Source: Rugalucina vietnamica
Lineage: Eukaryota; Mollusca; Bivalvia; Lucinida; Lucinidae
Reading direction: 5' to 3'
Assembly: GCA_964017185.1 (NCBI GenBank)
Contig: OZ024882.1
Coordinates: 42,453,431-42,517,430, forward strand
Length of the DNA stretch: 64,000 bases
Shown here: positions 10,013 to 22,000 of the stretch, piece after piece
How the letters are laid out: each line of letters begins with the position of its first letter
Numbering within the stretch: the first letter of the stretch is position 1
Made by a program: the position numbers and the translations under genes
The notes under the pieces: model-generated
Seen by the model: the letters and a program-made list of their open reading frames with translations, nothing else
Told to the model about the DNA's origin: nothing
Database searches by the model: none

Positions 10013-13000
10013 GTACGAAGCGTCATGCCTACACGTTATTTGTTCAGAATAGTAGCCTACTATTTGAAAAGTCTTTCCTTTAAAAAGTTTTTTTTTTCTT
10101 ATTGTAGTGTTTATATTGTTTGCAATTTCTTATGTACAGCATAGTTATATTTAAAAATGTTTTCGACTATAATTTGTATTTTCGCAAATTACATGCTCAT
10201 AATTATACTACTTTAAATTTATATATTAGGCTTTATTATATGTTAAATATGTAAACATAATACATGTTTTTACAATGTTTTCAGACCTTTCACTTGGATA
10301 GTTGGATTCCCAATAACAGCAATAACGGGCCACACACGAGTGACACGTTCAGAGTATAGCGAGGAGCCACAGGATGCCATTGGCTTCATGATTGACGTCA
10401 TAAGCAGAGAAAAGTGTGCTTACCTACTCACTTTACCACCGCTCTTAAATGCACTCATGGAACGGTCGGTAAGGATTTGATATAGTTTTCCACTAAATAT
10501 AATATGAAATAAATAGGTTTTACCTATTGCCGTGCATCCTAAACACACAACAATGAAAACTTTAAAATAAAATAATATAAATGCTATGCAATAAATGATC
10601 TTACACGAGTACTTATTTCACAACTCACCAAAGTATTCTTAAATAAGTTTCATATGATATGACCATGAGTGTTAGATATCTGAAATACCGAAATACCTTA
10701 CCATAATAATGTAGAAAAATATTGCACCCTTTAAGTGTTCAACGTCAGAAACCCGGAGATGCACAAGGTGCAGGGTGCTAAAAGTGCAATAAGCAACTTA
10801 TTATATGGTTCGTCCGTGTGTACAAACGATAACCACTCCCTTAGAGCTTGTGTAGATAAAAAAAAGGCTTTGGTTGGCCAAGGGATTTCAGAGAAGAAAA
10901 TTTTTGAAAATATGACTGTACGGATGCACGCCGACTCGAGTACCATACTATAAGCTATCTCATGTCAGCTAAAATCGTTGAATTTTGCAACAGAAAATGC
11001 AAAATAAATACTGTCTATTGTGAAACTATACAAGGGATAATTTGACTAATTACTCCCTGGTAAGTTTCTGCCATTCCCCACTTTTGCATTTTCGATTTAG
11101 TCAAACAAAAATGAAAGTTTCATTCTTTATTAAAATAATCATGTGATAAACATTAAAGAACAATTAATTTTCATATATGAGCCGCCGCATTAGAAAACCA
11201 ACAATCTGCATATGCCAAACCAAAGGCACAGGTCAGGTGTGCAGTAACTGTACAGCTGATCAGCGCCTTTCTTTTCAGTACAGGAATAGTAAAATCCCTC
11301 TTCCTGTTAAATGAAATTTTCAAGCTTCTTAAATCTAGGACTGTACAGACAGATATTTGTCAGGCCTGGTAAGAAACCCAGATTGTTGGTTTTCTCATGC
11401 GAAGGCACATATACGACACCTGACACCCTGATTATTTGATACAAACATCCAACTATCAAACACAATCACAGATCAGCTTAATCGCATACAAAACAAATCA
11501 GCCTGATTACTTTTCATTGCATAATTAAATCAAATCAAAGGCCCTGATAGTACATGTATGTGTGAGTGATAGCTTCCCTGGTATTGGCTGACCTGCGTCA
11601 TCTGAAAAACTGGATTTTTTGCATAGCTGTTCAATCCCTATAACGTTTGTTAACCCAAATTTCCATATTTTCTGTGGTTGTATAATAGCTTTCGGATCTG
11701 GTCAAAACACCCAGGACCTTGTCAGAACAACCAAATACCAATTTTCTCGCAACACAGCTCGTACATTTATACTTTCTAAGAACAATGTACTGCTCATGAT
11801 GCATTTACAGTGTGATAAACTAGATGGTAACGTAACAATTCTCATTTATATTGGGTAGTCATAAAATTTAAAAGAAATAAATAAAGAGAAAAAAAAAAGA
11901 CATCAAACTATGACCAAAGCAAACTTTGAAATCGGTCCACCAGTTCTGGAGAAGATTTTTGAAGAGTTTTTACCGTATATGGGCTTGGCGGCCATCTTGG
12001 TAATGTGACCTAGATTATTTATATGCACATTGATTCCCCCATTCTATAGATGCGTCACATAAAATTTGGCTTTGATTGGTCACGCAGTTTCACAGGAGAA
12101 GATGTGTGAATATTATGGTAATATACATATACAATACCCCGGGGTGGGGGCAGATGAGGCCCTTGGGTCCAATTTTGTTTTCAGAATCATTAATATTCAG
12201 TCCTACTGCCTATTTCCTGCAAGACTTTAAATGACTTGTTTAAAGTTTTCTCCATTCAAATGCATTGCGGACCTATGTTGACCTTGCCGTAAAATAGGCC
12301 AAGGTCATCCCAGGGTCATGATTCATATATAATTTGTAGTACTTGAGCCATCGATACTTTAGGCCAGGTTTCATTGAAATCGTTTTACTGGTTCTGGAGA
12401 AGAAGATTTTTGAAGGGTTTTTACCATACATGGGCATGGAGGCCATCTTGGTCATGTGACCTGGATTATATTTATATACACATTGGTTACCCCTTCCTGT
12501 TGAGGCTTCACATAGCATTTGGCTTTGTTTGGCCAAGCGGTTTCAGAGGAGATGTTTGAATATTATGGAGATATACATGTATATTGCCATGGGGTGGGGC
12601 ACATGAGCCTCTGTGGTCCAGTTTTTTTCAGAATCATTAATATTCAGTCCTACTGCCCATTTCCTGCAAGACTTTCACTTTAAATGACATTTTAAAAGTT
12701 TTCCTCATTCAAATGCATTGGCGACCTATGTTGACCTTGCCGTAAAATAGGTCAAGGCCATCAATGCTTCATGCCAAGTTTCTTTGAAATCGGTCCACCG
12801 GTTCTGGAGAAGATTTTTGAAGGGTTTTTACCATATATGGGCGTAGTGACCATTTTGGTCATGTGACCTGGATTTCTTATATACACATTGGTTCCCCATT
12901 CCTATAGATGCTTCATGTAAAATTTGGCTTTGATTGGCCAAGTGGTTTCATAGAAGATCTTTGAAATTGTGGACGGACAACAACGACAGGTGACGGACGG

Positions 13001-16000
13001 ACGCCAGAGCATGGCTATCCTATAAGCTCACCATGTGAGCCTTCGGCTCAGGTGAGCTAAAAAAAGGCAAATAGAACATACTTTGTGGGTATTCATTAAA
13101 ATCATGAATTTAAACAATTTATTCATCAACCCTCAATACAATCAAAAGTGTGACTACGTTTCAGAAATAGGCAACATTTTGTAACCCTCATTAAAGTCTC
13201 TTGTCACCATCATTAATGTGTAAAGGTAAACAAAGTCACCAAAATAAAATCAACCAACAATTATGATAACAAACATCGATTTTTTGGTCAAAATTGATCA
13301 TTTTGTTTATATCCAATCAAATTTGTGTGCCTTGATTTTTCATCAAAAATATCATAAACTTAAGAATCGCCTATATCAACAACTGTGGGCTTCAGCAAAT
13401 ATTTAATATCTCAAATAAACATTACAGCTGGCAAAATAAGGCCGTCTCTCACCAAGCACTGCCCTACCAGACTCTGTATCAGACTGCTCAGGCGGAGTGC
13501 ATTAATTGTGTTCAGCTAGTTCCAGCTTAGGTTTCATAGGGCACTAGATTTTCCTTTGGAGGATCTAATACAGCAGCTACTCGCTTCTGAATTTCACTTG
13601 AAGCAACCTTATACTTCTGTACACTTTTCTCAGATCTATGTCCAGTCCTTTGCATTATTTCTTGCTCATCCACCCCTGCCATGTAGAGTTGTGTCACACA
13701 CGTTCTTTTACCGCTATGATTGGTATAATTCCCAGGAAGTTCAGCATGTGCCCATATTACTTTTATCATGTTTTTATGTTTATTTACTCCAATGACTTGA
13801 TTGCCATAGCGTATAGGGAGTCAAGCTAGTGGTCTTCGGTAGAAAGCGCCTCTATGTAACGCCAACAAATATTTCTTAAAAGATCTGCAATTGGTTTCTC
13901 ATCTGAAAAAAACAACAACAAAAAAACACACCATCAAGAAGACATGTCCGTGAAATAAATACCCCCTTGAACCCCTATTTTATACAGTAAAACAGGAGTT
14001 TACAGGGATGTGCCTATCCAAAGCATAGATTGTGGGTATTCGTTAAAACCGCCTCAGCGAGGCGGTTCTCACGTGTGCCTACAATTAATGTTTTGAGCAC
14101 ATAAAATAAACATATCATAATTTTTCTAATGAGATTTCAATTTTTACAGAGCTGCAATGATCTCAATTTCAATTTTTTGTATAAATGCTAAGAATCGGAC
14201 TATTTGGTACAATTTAATTCAGACATCAGTTCCACTTGTTTACACAAATTATTTCTATAATATTTACTGTCCAAACATGGGCGGATCCAGAGGGGGGGGG
14301 GGAAGGGGTTCCGGCCCCCCCCCCCTGGAATTGCCAGATTATATGTTTTTGCCATGTTGAAATTTTCCGTCAGACCCCTTCTGGGAATTTGGACCCCCCC
14401 CCCCCCCCCCCACTGGGAAAATTTTCTGGATCCGCGCATGCCAAACACGATCTTTCAGAATCTTTTATTCAAAATAATTACTTCCCTTGCTAACATTTTC
14501 TCAAATTTATTTTCTCCACGGGAAATTCTTGGATTTTTTTTTTATTTCAATACAGGTTTTCATTCTATTCATGTGACAACTTTTTGAACGTGACAAAATG
14601 ACAAATTTTCCTTCAGGTGCTCCACAAAAGGGTGAATTTACAAACGCAGTTTCTGAAATACGAGCCATGTTGGCATGACATTCAATGACAAAATATAACA
14701 AAAAGATACATACCATTTAGGCTGTAATGTCTTATCCGTTTGTTAGAGAGTTCCAAGTCCTTTTAGCCCCCTTTGTATGTTTTGGAGCTTTGTCTACTGA
14801 ACTCGACATACTTCCCATGGGCGATAGGGTTCGACTTCTTTCTTCCGTGCTTCCACCACAAATCTGCTCAAATAATGGTTCATCTGCTCCACTGTCATTA
14901 ACTGTATTTCCGGCACGAATTCAATTTCCGGCACGAATTCAGGTCCAGCAGCATTTCTCCAAGAGGAAAAGACCCCTGCAGCCCAGTTTGTGTTTTTCTT
15001 TGTGTTTCTGTTCTTATGGTTCTCTATGAGCTGACGGATCTCATAATCGGATACTGTCGGCACAAATCAGGATGTGGAGGAGGTTTCAGCACCCATTTCA
15101 GCAACAGTGGCATCGCTAAAACAAAAATATAAATATCAAAGATTTTCGTTTTATCAAAAGGTGTTAACTGAAATTTTAAATTGTTACAGCTTATAAAACC
15201 GCTGTTACATCTTGGACCGTATATCTATTTTTTCCTTATATTTGGCGGTTCTAGCGTGTACCCTGGATCTATGAACAATCAGTACTTTATGTGGGCAGAA
15301 ACAAGAGAACCCTGAGAAAAAACCACCTGGCACACCCGCAAGCAGAACTTGGCTTGTCTCACACATGCTAGTGGATAATTTCCTGTCATAAAAAGTGTTA
15401 TGAACACACATGACATGTATTATCACTTTTATGGGAATATGAGACGTAATTGATGACGTATGTAAAAACAATGTAATACAAGTTGGCTTCTTTAAAAAGA
15501 AACCAATGAAAAGGTCAGCAGCAGTTTGATATAAGAGCTTCCTTTTGCTCTAGATTTCAGTGTTGATGATTCTCTGGTTTGTCATTAATTTCGATATCCA
15601 TACGTTTCAGTTTCGTATAAATATCGTTTCTTGTTATAAACGCTTGACCAGTATGTGTATCTGTCACTCAAGGCATTGACTATAATTTCTGATGTTACAG
15701 AATCAAAGCTAATTCTAAAGAGAACACGATTACAATCAAATATGTCGATATGTCACAGTGTAGAAAACCATTTTGCAGTGCAGTCAATTTGTGACAGAGT
15801 TCTGAATTTTGACTTGCAGCCACACTACCGGAAAGAGACCCATGGGGCCGATGTGATGGACTAAAAGTCAGCCATGTAGAGTTCCTATAGTTTCTGTGCC
15901 CCTCATCAGGGTATCTACGATCTTAACTTAGATGCGCTATGATAAGAAGTCGCTACGATCGAGACTGCTTGCTAGATATTTACCGCTTTTACAGAGAGTG

Positions 16001-19000
16001 TCAACAACGGATAAATTAAATTGTTTGTGGTGAACTGTCTAGTCAACATAGACGGGTTCACTAGTTTTTATTAAGCGCTTTATGTGACAAAACGCGTAAT
16101 TGAGAGAGAGCAGTCGATCATGGGTACAATTTTCTTCATATTCAAAGTAAACACTGTGGAAAAGGTCCTGAGGGACCTTTTCCAATGAATATTACACTCA
16201 TGGTTATTTCCATATATATCCGTATGAAACTTATTGTTGCTTTGTATAGAGGCGTACAATTTTTCAGTCATGTCAGAATGGACCCAACTCTTCCTGGGTT
16301 TAACCAGTACTGTAGGGAGTTAATGTGTCTTGCTCAAGGACACAACAAGGTGACGCATGTGGGGATTGAAACCAGGACCTCTCTATTCGGAGTTCCACAC
16401 TCTACCACTACGCCATCACGAAAACATGTCCGTGTAATGTATACCCCTTGAACCCCACTTTCATATAGCAAAACTGGGGTATGCAGGGGTATACCTATTT
16501 TTCTTATTTTTGCTTCAAATCATAGATTGTGGGTACTCGTTAGAAACGCCTCGCCGAGGCGATTCTAACGTGTACCCATAATCTAAGTTTTGAGCAATAA
16601 TAAGAAAAATATATCAATTTTGCAGCTGAAAATGTTCAATTTTTAAAGCTCAAAAAATCTGTATATTGCATCATGGGCAAGTTTTCGTAATGCCATTGTC
16701 ATGATTGTACTCCCTATAAAATTTATTAAATTAATGCAAGATGCTGGGGTGGGATTAATGCTTTGTGATCAATGTAACATTACTATCACTGAAAAACTTA
16801 AATATCTTGCATAACATCAGAAGTAACATATCAATGATATAGTATGCCCCCATAAACCCCACTTCTATATATAAACTGGAGTTTTCAGGCGGTATACCTA
16901 TTTTTCTTATTTTTGATACAAAACATAGATTGTGGGTGTTAGAAATGCCTAGCCAAGGCAGTTCTAACATGTACCCACAACCTATGTTTTGAGAAAAATT
17001 TTCAATATTTTTCCAATGAAATTTTCAATTTTTACAGCTGAAAAGAATCTAGAGATGTATATTGTATCCATGGTAAAGTTTTCATAATGATGGCTAAAGA
17101 CCATAGCTGTATGTTTCAATGTTTCATTCCAAGGTTAAAAGGATAGTAAACAAAACTTACCCAAATAACTCTGTAACTGTTTCACCAGTCTAACTACAGT
17201 ACTATTAACCTCTGTGAATCACTACAAAATAGAAAAACAAATAGAGAATCTTAAAAAAACTCGCATAAAATTTTTAAACAAGTTTAAAAATTTCGTGACC
17301 AGTTCGCGACACATGAAATATTTTTTTTTTTTTTTTATTCAGTTTTACGTCCCTTTCAAGCTTTTTCACTCATATCAAGACGAATCAATCGGTAGGTGGG
17401 GCGAAAACCGGAGTACCCGGGGAAAAACCACCTGACACACCCGCAAGCAGAACATGGCTTGTCTCGCATATGAATTCGTGCCCTGTGCGAGGCGCGAACC
17501 CACATCGGTGAGATGATCGAATGATCAAGAGCACTGAAGTCAGCGACCTTAACCACTCGGCCACGGGGGCCGCCTACGACACATGAAATACTTGTGACAC
17601 TCGACACTCGTGCAACACTGACCAGTACGAATGTTGTGTGAAAGTCCGCGACAAAATTCGCAAAACAGTCGCCAGAAATTCGCATGCCAGTGAGATACTA
17701 GCTTTAAATATCTGATAGTTTTGTCTTATGTTATGGAATCAGTATTGAAATTTTTGAAACGAAAGAAAGAGTATGCAGGGTATATACAGCAGAAATTAAG
17801 GTGGAATATATAAATATACTCAACTATTACGTTGAGTTGAGAAGACGCCCCCCCTTATAAGTCTGCATGCGGCCACTTTAATTGACCAAAGCCAACATCT
17901 AGAAGAGAACAGTAGGGCTAGATCTATTGGTTAAAGATTACCAATGTTAATATAGTGTATGGAAAACTTCTCAACCCCTCAAATTATTAACTAGCTGACA
18001 GAATGAGGGACTTCGATTTCAGACCATAGACTAGTCCTGGAAGGTCGAACAATGTTTGGTTGGTATATATGGAAGCTAATATGGTGGCGCCCATGGTCAA
18101 CCGTCTTGTATTTGTTAAATTTCAAAATAAAGAAGAGAGAATATTTCAGAGGATTGAAAAACATGAGAATATGCATCAAAGAAACAAGAAAAAGTAACAA
18201 AATCCCCCCCACCCCCGATCATCGTTTTTCGATTAATCAAATGTATTATTATAAAGGACCAGGAAATATTTTCAACACTGTCGGTCATACCAGGGAACTG
18301 CCAGGTTAACAGTCCCTGGTCATACATGGTCCGGCGAAACCATTCAGAACTATGATATCAGGGAAATGACATCAGACAAATTGATGTGTATCAAAGCATA
18401 AAGTCTAAAGTGTCCGATCGACGTCTGTCTATAATTGACATCTGCGCACGCAGAGCCAAGGGCGACAATGCGATTAACAGATTATACTTTATTTTTTGTT
18501 CTTCTGTCATTCCATTGACATTCTTTATATCGGACTGCAATGCACAAGTTTATGAGATGGGAATAGCTTGTACTCAGCGGAATCAATGCAATATTTAGCT
18601 GTCTTCTAGAAAGTTTTGTCTTATGTTGTGCAATTCAATATTCTGAGGTGATGATCAGAAATTGATCGACTCAGTATCTGAAGAAAGAAAAGAAAGAAAC
18701 AAGTCTATAATGAAACGAAACATAATCCTCGCGAGAGGGTGCTGCAGTATATATAGAAAGAAGGAAAGAGAGGGCAATTTCATCATGCAGAGTGTTTCTT
18801 GTGCTAGAGGTCCCGGGTTCGATCCCCGCTGGCGGCGAGGAAAATTTGTTGGTCCGAACTTGCTTCCCTTCGTGTCATTTGCAGGAATGACATGATACAG
18901 TGCGCCGAACTTCTGATCGGGACGTTAACTGGAGGCCCCCTGTGCAGGGACAGTCATCCCCTGTGCAGGTTAAAGATCCCTACACAGGTTCTATCCTCAT

Positions 19001-22000
19001 GCATGTAGGCTCATCCTGCAAAACACACCGGTGTGTACAATGTACACCTCCCAAGAATAATCAGAAATTGATTGATGGGAGTAACAGGAAAACAAACAAA
19101 AAAAAAAAATGATTATTACATAAACAAGACGCCACACGTGTCCGCTTTAATTGACAGTAGCCAACATCTAAAACTGTAGCCAAAGGTCCTTGTTGTATGA
19201 GTAGGCCTATTATATCCTAGTGTAGGCAATAATCACGCACATAACACTTCCCGGCTCATTTAAAATACAAGCATAGACCAAGCAATTAATTTATCTTTAT
19301 TCTTACATTCATTCATCTAAGTCCTTGCTCCATGTCCGGTGCCAAATTTAAAAAGCACCTTTTTACATGATATATCTGACTTTGAAAAATCCCAAATAAA
19401 TATGGTGGCTTGCTGTGTATGTCATCAAAAATCACTCACTTCAAAAATAAAACGCATGCCTCTGGGCTAATGATTTAAATAGAAGCCTTAAATTCCTCAA
19501 TGGTCTTAGATAGGACCACTGAAGAAGGGAGACTATTCCAAACCAGAATAGTTCTGGGGAAAAAGGAATTTTTCAGGGCATCACTATAGGCAAATGGTCT
19601 TGTGTATTGTGATTCATGTGATGCCCGCGTATGCCTTAGATTGGGTGCTGGGGTCAGGTATTTGTCTTTATCAAGAGACACTGTACCGGAGTGTATCTTG
19701 TAGAAGAAGGTTAAGGAGGACCGCTCCCTGCGAGACTCCAGGAATGGCCACTCAAGTTCGTCTAGCATTTCACCGACGCTACTGGTGTTCCTCCATCGCC
19801 TGCAGGTCCACCGGGCAGCAGTCCTCTGCACCTTCTCCACCTTCTCAATCTGAGTTTCATGATAGGGATGCCAAATAGGAGCTGCATACTCAAGTTGAGG
19901 CCGAACCAATGTTTTGTATGCAACTTCCTTAGTATGCCTAGGTGCCAGTGCCAAATTGCGCCGAAGAAAACCCAAAGTCTTAGTTGCCTTGCATGTAATT
20001 TCAGAAATGTGTTGACCCCAATAAGATCATCTGTGATAGTTAAACCGAGGTATTTAGCGGACTGAACCTGTTCTAATGTTTGCTGATGCAGTGTGTAATT
20101 GAAATCTATATGCCTGCTTGGATGTAGCCGCGTCACCCTCATTGAATGACATTTGCTAACATTGAATTTCATTTGCCAATCCATTTCCCATTTGGCCAAG
20201 CTATTCAGGTCATCTTGTAAAATTTGACAATCCAATGGTGACTATGAACTTAACGAAACATTTATTAATTTCCACATAATAACCCTGAGCGAAAGTAGAG
20301 AACATGTACGTGGTTTCTAAAAATAAATGCGTCATATCATCACTTTTTGTATAAACAGCAGGAGAGGCTCGAGAACAAAGGTGCGTGATTATTGTGTAGC
20401 GTGAAAAAGCATACTCGTTTGGGATCGCACAAATCGGGTTTTGTTGGCAAGACTAAAGATTACGCTGGTCGTGATGCTCAGGTCGGGTGTCGCGCTAACG
20501 CGCGACCCCCTCTGTCATCGTTTTGAGTGACAAGTCCGTTCAATTATCAAATAAACACCTGAAAAAGTGCTCTGTCTGTGGCTTTTGAAGCTTCAAAAAT
20601 GGCGGCGGTAAACAGCTGACGGCCGACCTCTGTCAGTGGGCGGAGCATGCCAATGCGCATTGCGCAGTCGAAAGATTAGCCCGCTTTCCTGGCGAGTTCA
20701 TTCAAAAGATCATCTTTGATTGGACGATTGGGAGCATGCGCGAGGGTGTTTCCGCGGTCCGTGCGCGACGCAGTCACACTTTGCACGCAATGAATTATGG
20801 GAATTTAGACATACGATGAGTGGGAACAAAGCAAAGTACTCCGCATATATTTTCAATATGCCGCGACAGGGTTGCACCAAATTATACAGGGCGCGGCCAT
20901 TTAATGAATCAGTCCGAGTCCTTCGGTTCTTTTCCTTATCCTTTTGACAGACACTTTCTTGGAGCCTAAGTACAACGTATAACGTGCAACCTAAAGGATG
21001 CACGTAATAATTATTATAATGCAAACTGAAATTATTAAATATGCTATCTAGAAGATAACAGTGTCCAAAGCAAGCAGGGTCTTATTGACGTTGCTGCTGA
21101 AACATGTATACATGTACGTCAACGTTTTATCCGCATTCTTGAAGAATAAATATTATAAATGTGACGATACAGTGTGCATGTATATACGACATTTTATAAA
21201 CTTAAAGTGAATATTTTATTTGAGGGACTAATTTACAAATGGATGAACGAACGTGCCAATTAATTTGTTTACAGAGAATGAATGACTGAAAGATTAAAAT
21301 ATTCATCTATTTATCTACTTGTATCTATTTTTCGTACAGAGTGACGTACCAAGCGATTGGCCACTGGAGAACATCGTCACGGGTGGTCAGCCAATTACGA
21401 AAACGTTTGCTCAATGCATCGGCAAATTATGCAAGACATTTTCGGTTATATATGGTTCGTCAGAGTTTTTGATTGCGACGCAAGTACGCATTGACAGAGC
21501 AGAAGATTACCAAGAATATTCCATGGGGTACGCACTTCCTGGTGTTGACCTGAAGATTGTCGGTGAAAATGGAGAGCCGGTTCCAGCGGGCGAGAAGGGT
21601 GAGTTGTACGTCAAGATCAACTCCTTATTTAAGTGTTACTATAACGACCCGGTGAAATCTAAAGCGTGCGTCACTGATGATGGCTGGTACAGAACGGATG
21701 ACATTTGTTTTGTGAAGGATGACGGCCTGTATTTCTGCGTCGGTCGAAAATCTGAGATGATCTTGTCTGGAGGATTCAACGTTGCTCCGGCAATTCTAGA
21801 GCTCACTTTACAACGTTGTCATGGTGTCGCACGTGCTATCTGCGTGCCCGTTCCGCACGAGGTCCTTTACCAGGTGGTTTGCGCTTGCGTCATTTTGGAA
21901 GATGGAAGTGACGTAACGGAAAAAAGTCTCAGAGCTTTCTGTGATGATGTCCATAATGATAAACCAGGACTGTTTACGGTTTTACCCAAATATTACATGT

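Noticed and set aside
13556-13829. Plus-strand frames of 79 and 63 codons
   Set aside because: Antisense shadows of the tyrosine recombinase fragment.
14157-14587. Overlapping Pro/Gly-rich frames on both strands
   Set aside because: Produced by the poly-G and poly-C runs of the MITE at 14279-14439.
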